Of a DNA stretch of 64,000 bases, positions 33,739 to 44,507 are shown piece after piece. Source of the DNA: Oscheius onirici (lineage: Eukaryota; Nematoda; Chromadorea; Rhabditida; Rhabditidae); assembly GCA_932521025.1 (NCBI GenBank), contig OW051470.1:6248501-6312500 (forward strand). Reading direction: 5' to 3'. The translations under genes and the position numbers were made by a program. How positions within the stretch are numbered: the stretch's first letter is position 1; every line of letters starts with the position of its first letter. The notes beneath the pieces are model-generated. The model was not told where the DNA came from and made no database searches. It worked only from the letters and a program-made list of their open reading frames with translations.

Positions 33739-35854
33739 ATGGATCGCGATGTTCCGATTCCGCGTCAACCAGACATCGTTATCCAGAATGTCCATCCACA
33801 CAATCCGCGGCCTCAAGCTCCAGCCGTCGTTCATCGCGCAGCAATCCAACTTCAAGCCGACATTCGACACCGGATTGTCCGTCCTCCCAACCAGAATGTT
33901 CCTCTCCATAATCCTGTGCCTGGGCCGAACGTCGTTCATAATCCACAGCCACCAGCAAACGTTCATAATCCACTGCCTCCAACAAACGTCGTCCCCCCGG
34001 TTGTCATCGCTCCTCAGAACCCTCCTCTTCCTCAAATTCCTGTGGTTCGCCCAGTTTTGCCTCAGCCCAATCGCAATGAAGACCGAGATGTTGCAGATCA
34101 GATTTACCAGGAAGTGGTTCGTTTCAAGCTGTCGATTTTGAAAAGATGTTTTTCAGTCCAGAATTATACCAGATGTCAATAGAAGATGGGTACTGGAGCG
34201 CTCCGGCTACGATTCGTATCTCCTAATCGACTATATTCTCGAACACTTGGATGATGTCCCAATCGAACCCAAGCGTACTAGCATAGATAATTTGGACAAC
34301 TCTCAATATACCCCCGGCGAGACCTACGTAGAACCGGAAGCTGAAAAGAACGAAGAAACGTATGCTAACAATTGTTTAATCTTGATTTATTCTTTCAGCG
34401 ATCTCGTTGTTGAAGTCTTAGAGAAGCTCATTCGCCAGCTCACAGAAGAAAAAGCCGTCAGCTCAAGAAAGATATCTACATTCCTGAAGCAAAAATATAC
34501 AGGTGTCAAATGCGCTGTCCTGAGCTCATTGCCGCAAATGGACGCTAGGAAACTTTTTGCTGTGTGCCGCTTGATGAACATAAGAAGGCTGTCGAGAGAA
34601 CTGGCAGCCGAGCTTCGTCTCGATCAACTGTTCGACCATAATGATACACCATGGCTGAATCCCAGCAGAGCTCGCAAGGTTAGCTTCTTTTTTGTTCTTT
34701 AGGCAAACGGAAAATTTTAGAATCAGGTTTGTGCTCCCCTTGGCGCTCCTTGGCAAGCTGCCTACGATCTGGTCGAAGAAACAGTCGAGGTTAGCATTGT
34801 TACTATCTTGATAAATATAATTTTCTAGAGAGGCAAAAATAACGTCGTCCGTTTCACCTGTTGTGTATGCTACGAAGACTTCTCTGCCAAGAAGATCGTT
34901 TCCTGTGGAGAGTTGGAGCAGGAGGAAAACGACGAAAACGCTGCCGAGTGTCACCATGTTTGCCACGAGTGTATGAGAGGACAGGCCAATGCATTGTGCA
35001 GTGATGGAAAGTTGGCTGAAGGTGGAAGTGGACTCTGTTGTCTCGATCCCAGCTGTGACCGAGTCATTCCATGGGGTAAGAGATAAGTTTGACGTCTATA
35101 AAGTTCACATTAGCTCGGGTCAAGGTCCTGCTGACGAAAGAAGTACGCAATCGTCTGGGAAAGCGGCTGGACAATGAAGCCTTGGTGAACATTGATGGAC
35201 TTGAAAGCTGCAAACGATGCTCATTCGCCATGTTGATAGAAACTCCGGTAGATATTGACAAAGTCTTTAGTTGTGAGAAGTGCAGGGCCGAGTTTTGCAG
35301 GTGAGGCGACTCGCATAATGCAATCTTGGACTGGCTTTCAGAATCTGTAAACGCGACTGGAGACCGCACATTGGTAAACCGTGCAACGAGATGAAGACTG
35401 TCGAAGACGAAAGGGAGTCCAAACGAAGGAAGCTGTTGGTCACTTTTTATTCTTGCCTAGTTTCTCGATTTAGGGAGGATGAACTCGCCATGGCGATCAT
35501 GCGCGTATGTCACAGATGCAAAGTCCAGTTCGCAAAGGGCGAAGGCTGCAACAAGATGACTTGTCGCTGCGGAGCTACCCAATGCTACGTTTGCCGAGCA
35601 CAGGACATCAACTACAACCATTTCTGCCAGTCAGTAACCGCTAAATAATAGCGTACAATAATATAAATAACCGCTAAATAATAGCGTACATATTTAGACA
35701 TGTTCGAGACCCAGGACAGCCTGGTTGCCCTGCAAACTGCTCAAGCTGCTTGTTGTGGGAGAATACGGACGAGGTCAACAAAAAGGCGCTGGCTTCAATT
35801 CGCGAGAAAGCGCTCACCGATCGTAATATGCAGGAATTCGCCGATAAGCTTTAA
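33739..35854 (+). CDS. RNF216/TRIAD3-like RBR E3 ubiquitin ligase
   Basis: The ATG follows TTGTTTACAG. The first exons are 33739-34113, 34157-34359 and 34399-34678; nine or ten exons in all, in frame to TAA 35852-35854. The first about 125 residues are a Pro/Asn/Val-rich, His-Asn-repeat region. The C-terminal half has RING1 (CCVCYEDF, CHHVCHECM), an IBR region (CKRCSF, CEKCRAEFCRICK) and RING2 (CHRCKVQFAKGEGCNKMTCRCG), where the Cys of MTCRCG is the expected catalytic one. An HFCQ..RDPGQPGCP tail follows, as in RNF216. RBR ligases pass ubiquitin through a RING2 cysteine thioester; RNF216 targets signalling proteins and synaptic Arc. The last intron (35634-35697) contains a 22-bp direct duplication. 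Confidence 0.92.
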
Positions 35855-36505
35855 TTCACTTTTCGCAATATCATACTTGTATTAGTAAACGTTTTTCGAA
35901 TATTTTGTTCTCTAGGAGGAGATTTTTTCATTCAGAATGATGTTTATTGCGCGAAGTGCTACGTGGTGATTTGGTTTCCCGTTGGCTTAGTACGGCGCGC
36001 TGAAAACAGAAAATCGCGATATCTCGAATCCAGTTCATCCAATCGGTCGGGTTTTTTTCCTATGAAAAAGACCACCACAATTAACCTTTAAAAATTTGGG
36101 GTCGATAGGTTGAAAAATAAAAATTTTAAAATATTTCATTTTCCAAAAACATTTCGATTTCTCCCGTGTTCGGTAACACAGATCGGTGTGGGAAATCTAC
36201 CGAGCCGATTTGTCCAAAAATTTTGCTCGAGGTTCAGAATTCACCCCATTCGTTGCGCGCAAACTTCCAGACCGATTGAATAACTCTGAATGGGTCTCCT
36301 CAGATGGGATTTTCCGTATTTAGCCGCAATTTCAGTTTTTTTCGACCACCATGTCGGCGCGCGCTGGTGTCCAAAAGCGCTGAATTTTTTGGACACCTTC
36401 TGCGCATCTACTGGTGTTCCGAATTCAGCGTTTTTTTGTTAGTTGTGAGCGACAGAAAATATTCTTCGAATATTTAGCAAAAAGGACAATTGTTATTAAA
36501 AAAGC

Positions 36506-36707
36506 GACCCGCAAAGAGAGGTGGTTTGGTTTCTACAAAAACGGAGCAATATTATTTTGGGTCAAAGTAAAACCACAAACAACGTCACTTTCAGCTTCGT
36601 TCAGACGGTGTTGGGGTTTTACTTTGACCCAAAATAATATTGCTCCTTTTTTGTATTGCACTGTTGTTATAAACTCCAAACCACCTCTCTCTTTGCGGGT
36701 CGCTTTT
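36506..36707. repeat. Fold-back repeat with arms of about 70-100 bp
   Basis: The left arm includes GCGACCCGCAAAGAGAGGTG and GGAGCAATATTATTTTGGG. The right arm has their complements, CACCTCTCTCTTTGCGGGTCGC and CCCAAAATAATATTGCTCC. The arms differ in length, so one carries an insertion. Confidence 0.8.
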
Positions 36708-36805
36708 TTAAAGCGAGCTTCCCCCGCTACCCCTGTATCCAATCGCCGTTTCATATACGGATGTCGAAAGATAAGCATCCCCGAGTATCCCAGAAAAATG
36801 CAAAA

Positions 36806-36884
36806 AACATTATACGCATGTGGGAATCGAATCCCTGCTAATTTGTTTTACAGTCAATAATGTTATCCATTAGGCCAGTCAGCG
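36806..36884 (-). repeat. Degenerate tRNA-like sequence
   Basis: The minus strand has the A box TGGCCTAATGGATAA, typical of tRNA-Arg, and a B box GGATTCGATTCC at tRNA spacing. The anticodon, T and acceptor stems pair poorly. A tRNA pseudogene or tRNA-derived repeat is likely. Confidence 0.45.
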
Positions 36885-37090
36885 GAGGGAACGCCGACCC
36901 TCGACGACGCACATGAGCTTCGCTAATCAACTAATACACGGCGCTAATCGACAAGCGGGGGAGGCTCGCTTTAATAATATAATTAACCAGCCGTCTACGA
37001 CGGCTTTCGCCGCCCTTGCTCAAGTACGTAACAACTGATGTCCTAGTTCAGATTACCAAACACCATTATGGTTGAGATAGTTTAGATTCA

Positions 37091-37168
37091 CCCAGACGCG
37101 TTCCCCTCAAAAAACTATCTCGTTCGATAAAAGATTAATATGACAATACTTGACATGTTACGCTAGTC
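37091..37168 (+). repeat. Dispersed repeat, copy 2 (first at 20652-20727)
   Basis: Shares CCCAGACGCGT-like sequence, TCGATAAAAGATTAA and ACTTGACATGT with the first copy in the same order. Confidence 0.65.
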
Positions 37169-37371
37169 TCGACAACTGTGCGGACACCACTACACACAGG
37201 CAGACAGAAAGATATGAACAAGTTCAGGGAAGCTAGCTATCAAGTCGATTTGTGCCAAGTGAGTGGATGAACTAGGGAGAGACGTGGGAAAAAATAAACA
37301 TGTTTATTCAACTGTATCATTGTGGTGAGAAGAGGCCGTAAAGAAGATGAAAAAATCTGAAAGCTGTTTTG

Positions 37372-37990
37372 TTAGTGAATTGTGCAGGTTCGTATGGTTC
37401 GTGTCCGTTGAGACAGTGCAGATTGTACAGAACAATCTACAGTAATCTCATCCTGACTGATATTCCCATCGTCTTTTGGACGATCACAAACAAGGACAAT
37501 CTGCCGCCAACTGTGGTGATCGTCGGAATATCGTAGCTGAGACGATAGGACGAGTACCCACAGTCGGATAGGTAGTCGTCTTGTGACATCACAACCAGCT
37601 AATCCGAATCCCACGACCCCATTTGCATGGGTTTTACACGTGGGCTGAAAGTGGAAGAGACGAGTCTCTTCCGCCTTCGTGGTCCGCCGACGGACGCTTA
37701 GGCTTAGATTTCCGCTAACAGCCAGATCCGACCGAATCACGTCACACGAAAACGTGAGTCAGAAGGAAAACTGCTAGGGACAGCCGGTTTAGACGATGGG
37801 AGGGAAGGAAAGAATTAGTAGAGGACACATACCAGGAGAGTTGGAGAAAAAGTCGAGTAGAGTGAAGATTGATCCGAGATGAACATCTTTTATACCAGCC
37901 TCGATCAAATTTGCGTCGCTTTGCTCAACTACCAAGGCTGAAACTGCTTCCCATATCGATTTTTGGTAATATAAAGCAGAATAAGACAAT
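37372..37990 (-). CDS. Possible minus-strand gene, unresolved
   Basis: Two open blocks with coding-like composition: 37372 to about 37650, preceded by a CCACTTTCAG acceptor and reading VVGFGLAGCDVTRR and SWRQIVLVCDRPKDDG, and about 37856-37990 with a CTG|GTATGT donor. The two do not join in frame through the obvious intron, and no start codon is clear. Cysteines and beta-like alternation could suit a secreted domain. I keep it as a weak candidate. Confidence 0.3.
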
Positions 37991-38011
37991 CAGTTGAAAG
38001 ATCTCTTACAA

Positions 38012-41000
38012 ATGGACAACAATCTTTTCAAATATCGACCCGGAGGCTTTGGTAAGCGAAGAACACAGGGCCGAGCAGTCGCGCCGAAGATCTCAACCGA
38101 GATCAAGACTCCGAAAACTGTTGTACATAATCACAAAAAGGCTGCAGTATCCAGGAATGATCCAAAGTTTACGGCAAGTTCCGAATTCCGATGACTGAAT
38201 GTTTTTTTTGTAGGAACCTCGACCGACTCGTAGTTTCCGAGCAAAAGATCTCTACAGCTATCGCCAAATTGGTACGACCAAGAACTGGGAAGACACTTTT
38301 TTCACCAAGACCTTTGTCGTAAATTTTGATAACGCGATGGAATCGCTGCCAGTTCCTGAAGAAGGCTATGCTGTCTGTATCAAGGACCTCATTGCCCGTC
38401 AGTACCGAGAAATCAGTTCATATGCAATGTTTCTGGGAATTGAGATCAGACATAAAGATCTGGATAATGCCATCTGTCTTCCCTATGCGTAAGTCGATTT
38501 GTTTATTGAAAATCCATTATTAAGCCCTATTCTTAACTTGACCAACACTATCATCTTGGAACAGCTAGCCTTTTTACGCAAAGAGGACAGATTTCTGAAG
38601 CCTATCAGTTCCAATGAGGTAGTTGTCTTTATTGAAGAACCATAATGTCTTTCAGTTCGAGATCACTTTGAACTTTGTGAAACAATTGACTGGAAGTGGT
38701 GTCAGGCCAGGTCAAAGACTAGAGAAGGACTTCAAAGGAGTCACTCCGAATAATGTGGCCAAGTTCTGTCTTCCGATCGCCATCCTTCAAGGAATCTGTC
38801 ATCTGGAGCTTCAGAACAACAAAGACGACAAGAAAGTCGCAGAGAAGTGGAATGCATTGATGAATGTCTGTGATGAGGATTTCCAGGTACTTTCATTTTT
38901 TTTTAAATTCAAACTCTCTAGAAATTCCAACAACAAGCAGAAGAAATGCTGCGTTCAGCCGGACTGGCTCCGGACAAGACTCCACCAAAAGAAGAAAATT
39001 ACACAATCGAGGATGTTCGAATGCTACAGAACTATTACGAGCAGCAGTATCAGATCGTTGTCTTCGCGGAACAAGACAACAAGAAACCCATCTTCAGAGG
39101 AACGACTCTGTTGGGCAAAAATATTATTGGGCTGATCTGTAAGGACGGACACTACCAGCACATTCACAGTATCCCACTATTTGTTGGTATGAAATATTAC
39201 TGCGTCGATTGTCAAGTCAGATACGCGTCTCTGATGAACCATTACAAGTGAGTCGACTATTTTTGTTCGAAACATTTTCCAGTTGTCCCCAACGTTGTCG
39301 GCTGTGTAATTTGTTCGGTTGTCAACAAGAAGACGTGGAGATAAAGTGCAACGACTGTCGAGTCACCTTTTACAGTAAGACTTGTGAAGAGAACCATCGG
39401 AAACCTCTAGGTAGTTTCTTTATTTCTTCTACTCATAATTTGCTTTTAGAAAAAGGATCAAAGATGACAATATGTGGCATGACGCTCTACTGTGAAGACT
39501 GTGGCACAAACTATCGAAAATACAAGGGACATGCCTGTAATACAGCCTACTGTCAACACTGTCGAACCTTCCGACTCAAAGGACACACCTGTATAATGGC
39601 AGCAAAGAACAAGGCTGGAGCCAGAGCCGTCAGTCAAAAACTGATTTTTGTCCAAGTTCAATACGAAAGTGTGGAGGATGAAGAGGGACAAGAGAAGCAG
39701 AAACCTCTTCTGGCAATGGCTCTTCGATGTTGTAAAGAATGTCGAAATGAACTGCATGTCGATCTGGACAAAGGAGTCGAATTGACATGTGAAAAATGTT
39801 CTTTTGACGATCGACGTCTTCATTTCTTCCGTTCGGAAGAAACTATTGATATTTTGGATGCCCTCCTCAACTTTCTCGTTTCCAAGGAACATGAACGGTA
39901 TACGGTAGTCTTTCACGGAATTCCCAACTGCGTGAATGAATATCTTCTCACTTACGCCGTCAGCGATTCGACGTTGAAAACAAAAGGGATTCTGTTGTCA
40001 GACGGTCAAGTTAGATCCCTAAAAGTGGATGGTATACTGGTAAGACTCTTGAACATGAGAAAACAAGAAGTTTCAGCTGAAAATCGTTGACTCAAAACAT
40101 CTATTTCCGTACTCTCTTGGCGAATTGGCTTCAGCTGTGAATGTGCATCTTCCCTTCAAGTGAACTTGTAAATTTCTATACATTTCTTATTTCCAGACTC
40201 GTCCCCCAAAGTCTGATTCGAGAGGATAACTTGAAATATGTCGGCACTGTGCCTTCATTAGACATATTTTTGAACGATTTGAAAAGTCATAACGAGAAGG
40301 ATCTGATGATCAAGTATCACAAAGAATTAGCAAAGGAACCGTATGTCCTTCTCAACGAACTACTGAAGTAAGTTCAACTGTTTCTTTTTAACTCTTACTT
40401 TAGTTACACCTATAACAAATTAGTACTGCATGCCAGTGCCGTCTCATTCATCGACTCGATGTCTTTCAAACATCTTCAAGTGAGACTAGTGGAAGAGACA
40501 TCCGATCTTTTATCAGCCTCTCTCCTCTCTTTTAGACGGTAAATCAAAAGTAGAATCGTCTCCCATTTGTTATAGAGCCTTCTTCACCGATGGAGTCTTG
40601 TCCCTCGACCTGGGCATAAGCTCCCGTTTCAACAACAGTTCCTCTCTCCAGGCCATGGAATATCTTGCTTGGAGGACACACCACGAACAGCTTCCAATCG
40701 ATTCTTCCATGAATGTCGGAGAGTATAGAGTAGTCTAACCCCTGTTTCAACAAAAATATCTGGTTCAGATACCTGGTACTCCCTACTATTGTGATGGTTT
40801 CATTCATCCCTGTGAGAAGTATCCGAGAGGACTCGTGATTGAGATTCACGGCTGTTACTGGCATGCACACGGGTGTAACTATGTGCCTCAAATGGTCCCG
40901 AGAAGAGAATTGGATCTGGAGAAGATAAACAGACAAGACTCTACCAAAAGGGCTGTTGTATCGTGAGAACACTTTGAAACGTTTTTGGGAGGAAATATTT

Positions 41001-42714
41001 AGAAAGATGCACGATTTCGAAGTTGTCTGGGAATGTGCTATTGCCGATTTGAGGGAGAAGAAAGAAGTTCGAGAGTTTTTGAGCTCCTTTGTCTATGAGG
41101 TTCGTATCAGTTATGATGAGAACTGAATCTCTTTAGGGTCCGGTAGAAACTCTGGCCGCCTTGTATCCTCAGCGCTCAGAAGTCTTTTGTCACACGGCTG
41201 AAACTGACGAAGATCATGAAATCCGAGTTTGCAACATCACCAGGTACTAAATTTTCCAAACAATCAAATTCTGTCAGTTTGCCGGGGAAGATTCTGAGAG
41301 AGGGATCGTATCCGGACTGTGAAATGCGTCGAATTCACGGAGAAGAGTTTGCTGTTCCGATTAGAACAGCTGAAGAGTTGAACAGTCAAGTCAAGGGAAT
41401 CGTCTACTGTCAGGTCTTGGCCCCTTCCTCTCTTTTGTTCCCAGTTCTTCCGGATAATGTCAATGGAAATGTAGCCTATCATCTGTGCAAAGGTATCATA
41501 TATGTGTATTTCGTTTAATCGAAAAGCTTTAGCTTGCTTTGAGACTGGTTCCGCAATGTGTGACCATACGGAAAATGAGAAAATATTGACGGGAACATGG
41601 ACCAGTTTCGATTTGGAAGTAGCTCTGGAACAGGGCTACGTTATAACGAGAGTGATTGGAGCCATCCATTGGAACAGCTGGAAGACGTACGAAGGAGGAG
41701 GAAGTCATTCGCTCTTCTCTGAATATGCTGGCGCTTTACTCAATCTAGAGGAAATAGCTAGAGGAAAGTCGGGCTCTTCGGACGCTGGAGAGATTGAACG
41801 GAAACCAAACACTCTTCTAGCAAATACAGCCAAGACGTTGATGAAAGTTGTGAGTTTCAGAACAGACAGTAACTCATTTTTCTCTTTAACAGGCGGACAA
41901 ATTCTGTCAGCGTACCGACTATCCCACGACGAGAATCGTGTCGTCTCGAACAGATATGTGGAAGTTATTCGAAGATCCAACAATGCTAGTCCGAGAAGTC
42001 AAAGTATAGTTTTTTTTAAACTCATAAAAGAATACATTTTAGACAATAGACAAAAAACTGGTAATCTCGGCTGGAAACAAACTGTATACAACGGATTCTT
42101 CTGGTGATCTGAAGATTTCTGCCAAGCCAATTGATACGACTGTTTCCATTGTGCCAGCTTTGGTCGGTGGACAACAAAGGGCAAGAATTTATCGAGCAAT
42201 TACTCACGAAGATGTTGACCTTCTGTACCTGGGTGAGTTAAAAATAAAAACTATTGAAATTTCCTTTCAAGACGAGTCATTTGTCGTCTATCGCTGTCCA
42301 AGAGAATCGGATTCTATGAAATTTGTGGGAAGTCCCTCCTTCCCAGGAGTTCATTTTACACGATTTTCATCAAATGCAAACGATCATTTTGTGTTGGAGA
42401 CCAGCACTGGAGACATTGTAACAAGAACACCAGGATTTGAACAAATGGGAGACGCCCTGCTTGCCAGAGGACATGCTATCCAACAACAGACCGAACAGAT
42501 CATTCAAGGGAGACCCGAGTGTGTGGCTATTGAGTAAGTTCAGTAAAAAATTTTGTCACAACCCTTCTTCTTCTCCAGTTACACCGCCATCAAACCAAGT
42601 TCTCAACACATTTTGACTAGCAACAAAGGCACAGCTCTAATCCATACTGCTTCCCCCTTTACGAGAAGAATTCAAACGGATGGCACAACTATTCCTATCG
42701 GATTTGTTTGGTGA
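38012..42714 (+). CDS. Protein-primed (Polinton-type) DNA polymerase-like protein, apparently catalytically inactive
   Basis: About 17 exons, in frame throughout, with ordinary short introns (one GC-AG at about 38173). The layout follows DNA_pol_B_2 family proteins of Polinton/Maverick origin. An N-terminal helical region comes first, then an array of CxxC/CxxH fingers (39195-39610; CVDC, CPQRC, CNDC, CEDC, CQHC) and a degenerate 3'-5' exonuclease. A nuclease-like insert follows (CDGF...VIEIHGCYWHAHGC, 40790-40880), then a polymerase palm (GTWTSFDLEVALEQGYVI, CQRTDYPTT, WKLFEDPT). Acidic residues appear replaced. Exo I reads IFVQVQ; Exo II reads FHGIPNC. Motif A reads CNITSL with Asn at the metal-binding Asp; motif B lacks its NS.xGK core; motif C reads YLDES without a full DTD. 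No other transposon gene or terminal repeat flanks it. Domestication is inferred. Confidence 0.85.
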
Positions 42715-42977
42715 TCTGTGTGCGGAATGAATGAAACTCGACCGATTTATGTGAAAAAAAAATTCTTTGAACGCCGTTGAACTTGGGACAAAATTGCTTT
42801 CGTGGCGAGAACTGAACGACAGCGGGTCCCACAAAGATCACAGATCGATTCGCACTTCTTTGGCCTAAATTCACATTGCTTGTTGTTTTCTGAACTCCGA
42901 ATTGTGGTTAGAAAAATCACTGTTAGTATTTTTTCTGGGGCTGTCTCGCAGCGAAAAAGTTTGATTTAAAAAAGGTC
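42715..42977. other. 3' flank of the polymerase-like gene
   Basis: Short AT-rich flank with no supported feature. Its last eight bases, AAAAGGTC (42970-42977), are the left target-site duplication of the next element. Confidence 0.5.
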
Positions 42978-44267
42978 GGGTCTAGGCTGTTTTCCATCTG
43001 GACGATTTACGCCAAAATCGATTTTCATCCGTCCCGATTTCCTTCCAGACGTTTTCCGCCTGGCCGTTTCCCACCAGGCTTGTTGAAAACCTGCGCTGCT
43101 GCGGCCAGGTTGGACTTTGCGGGGGGGGGGGGGGGGGGGCTAAAAAAATTCATTTCGCTATTTGGAAACAAAAACAAATGCGAAATGAATTTTTCTAGCC
43201 TGCCGCAAAGTCCCACCTGGCCGCAGCGCAAATCAACAAGCCTGTTTCCAACCCTTTTCTTCTGCAATTACGTACGAATAATTCTCTACAAAACGATAAA
43301 AGGAATTAAGAGTCCTATAAAGACAACCAAGGACGATTCAGGACGCAATTGCTACTATTACAAGTAACACCACACCACAAGCCAAAGGAAGTAAAAAAAA
43401 ACACCTTTTCTGTGCTGTCCTACCCGTCATTAACTTTGACGTGGGCCGACAGTAGGGCTGCGTGTATGAGTGTCATCAAGGTCTCGAAATTGAAAGAAAA
43501 AGAGTCGCAACATATCTTGAGCTCCTAGTTGTCCTTCTTCGCCGCGTGGGTTACTCTTCCCAACTTGGTCCTGTTCCATTCTGTAAAAAAAGGGGGAGGG
43601 GGTGGGCTAGAAACCGAAAAGCCGGAATGAATCTTGGGATTTGCCAGCCGCCGGTGCGGCTGCAAATTACTGTAGACCGCCGCTTCCCGGCGGGACCCAT
43701 TCAGCCTTCCTCCCTTTAACCACCGCTCGAAATATCACTTTGTTTTGCAGTCGATCATGGGAATACCGAAAACGGATAGTCCAGAAGGAAAACGACTACA
43801 TACAACCCGAGTCTGGAAAATATCGACGAAATAGCTAATATACCTCGTTATTTTCAATAAAGAAACGTCTTCCTCCTAGTCAAGACATCCCTTCCTGTTG
43901 CTATTGCTGATTGAACTTACCAATAAACCTTATAGATCGTAATTTGCTTTCTATAGGTTTTATAGAGTTTATTGTGCTTTTTTTCTTGTCATTTTACCTC
44001 CACCTTACCTTAGCAGTAGCTTCACTTTATTTATGCTAAAATGTCACAAGAAAAATAGTGAAATTACTGAAAAACGGCAAAATGCCGAAAATTTCAGCTC
44101 AGGAAACGGTAGAAATTATTCGTACGTAATTGCAGAAGAAAAGGGTGGGAAACGGCCGAGCGGAAAACGTCTGGAGGGAAATCGGAAGGTTTAAATCGTC
44201 TGGCGCGAAATTGCCGCATTGAAACCGTCCGGTTTGAAATCGTCCAGGTGGAAAACGGCCTAGACCC
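42978..44267. mobile_element. Non-autonomous DNA transposon, 1.29 kb, with exact 8-bp target duplication
   Basis: The ends are GGGTCTAGGCTGTTTTCCA and the complement of GGGTCTAGGCCGTTTTCCA. AAAAGGTC occurs exactly at 42970-42977 and 44268-44275. The arms extend over 150 bp inward (CCAGACGTTTTCCGC, GGCCGTTTCCCACC, TTCTTCTGCAATTACGTACG). The left arm is interrupted by the MITE at 43075-43244. Truncated end copies occur near 12749 and 50673. No transposase is visible. Confidence 0.9.
43075..43244. mobile_element. hAT-like MITE, copy 2, nested in the 1.29-kb element
   Basis: Begins CAGGCTTGTTGAAAACCTGCG and ends AATCAACAAGCCTG, as in the copy at 10971-11402, but the central part with the 27-bp tandem units is deleted. 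Flanks TTTCCCAC (43067-43074) and TTTCCAAC (43245-43252) are an 8-bp duplication with one difference. A G tract of about 17 bases lies at about 43122-43139. Confidence 0.88.
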
Positions 44268-44275
44268 AAAAGGTC

Positions 44276-44507
44276 ACTTTGCAAAAATCTTGGCTGAGTA
44301 TCAAATGTTTACACGTTATATGAATTTGGCTACATCACACAAACATTGGATACTTAGCCAAGATTTTTGCAAAGTGATCTTTTTTAAATCGAACGTAATC
44401 GTCCTCAAATGGAAGCAGGCGTTTTTTAAAAATGTGTTTCGATTTAGTCCTTTTTTCTTAGTTACACTCTTTCACTTTCCTCTACTTTCCATTTTTCAGG
44501 ATTGCTT
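44276..44507. promoter_or_regulatory. Upstream region of the DEAD-box gene
   Basis: Contains an inverted pair TTGGCTGAGTATCAAATG / CATTGGATACTTAGCCAAG (44290-44360) that forms a hairpin, then a pyrimidine-rich tract ending ATTTTTCAG, seven bases before the ATG, a probable trans-splice acceptor. Confidence 0.45.

Larger units (their letters stand above)
35855..37371. repeat. Intergenic region with a fold-back and a tRNA-like sequence
   Basis: No gene is supported. It contains an inverted repeat at about 36506-36707, a tRNA-like sequence at 36806-36884 and the dispersed repeat 37091-37168. The frame 36414-36860 crosses the palindrome and is rejected. Confidence 0.55.

Noticed and set aside
33638..34141. 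167-codon plus-strand frame and 108- and 68-codon minus-strand frames.
   Set aside because: Shadows of the first RNF216-like exon, whose Pro/Asn-rich frame fits the downstream exons.
36414..36860. 148-codon plus-strand frame.
   Set aside because: It crosses the fold-back repeat, and the same peptide segments recur on the opposite strand.
38012..42714. An active Polinton/Maverick element.
   Set aside because: No integrase, capsid, ATPase or long terminal repeats were seen around it, and the active-site residues are replaced.
43122..43139. G17 tract as a G-quadruplex regulator.
   Set aside because: It lies inside the nested MITE at the site of an internal deletion and may be an expansion or length artefact; there is no nearby promoter.
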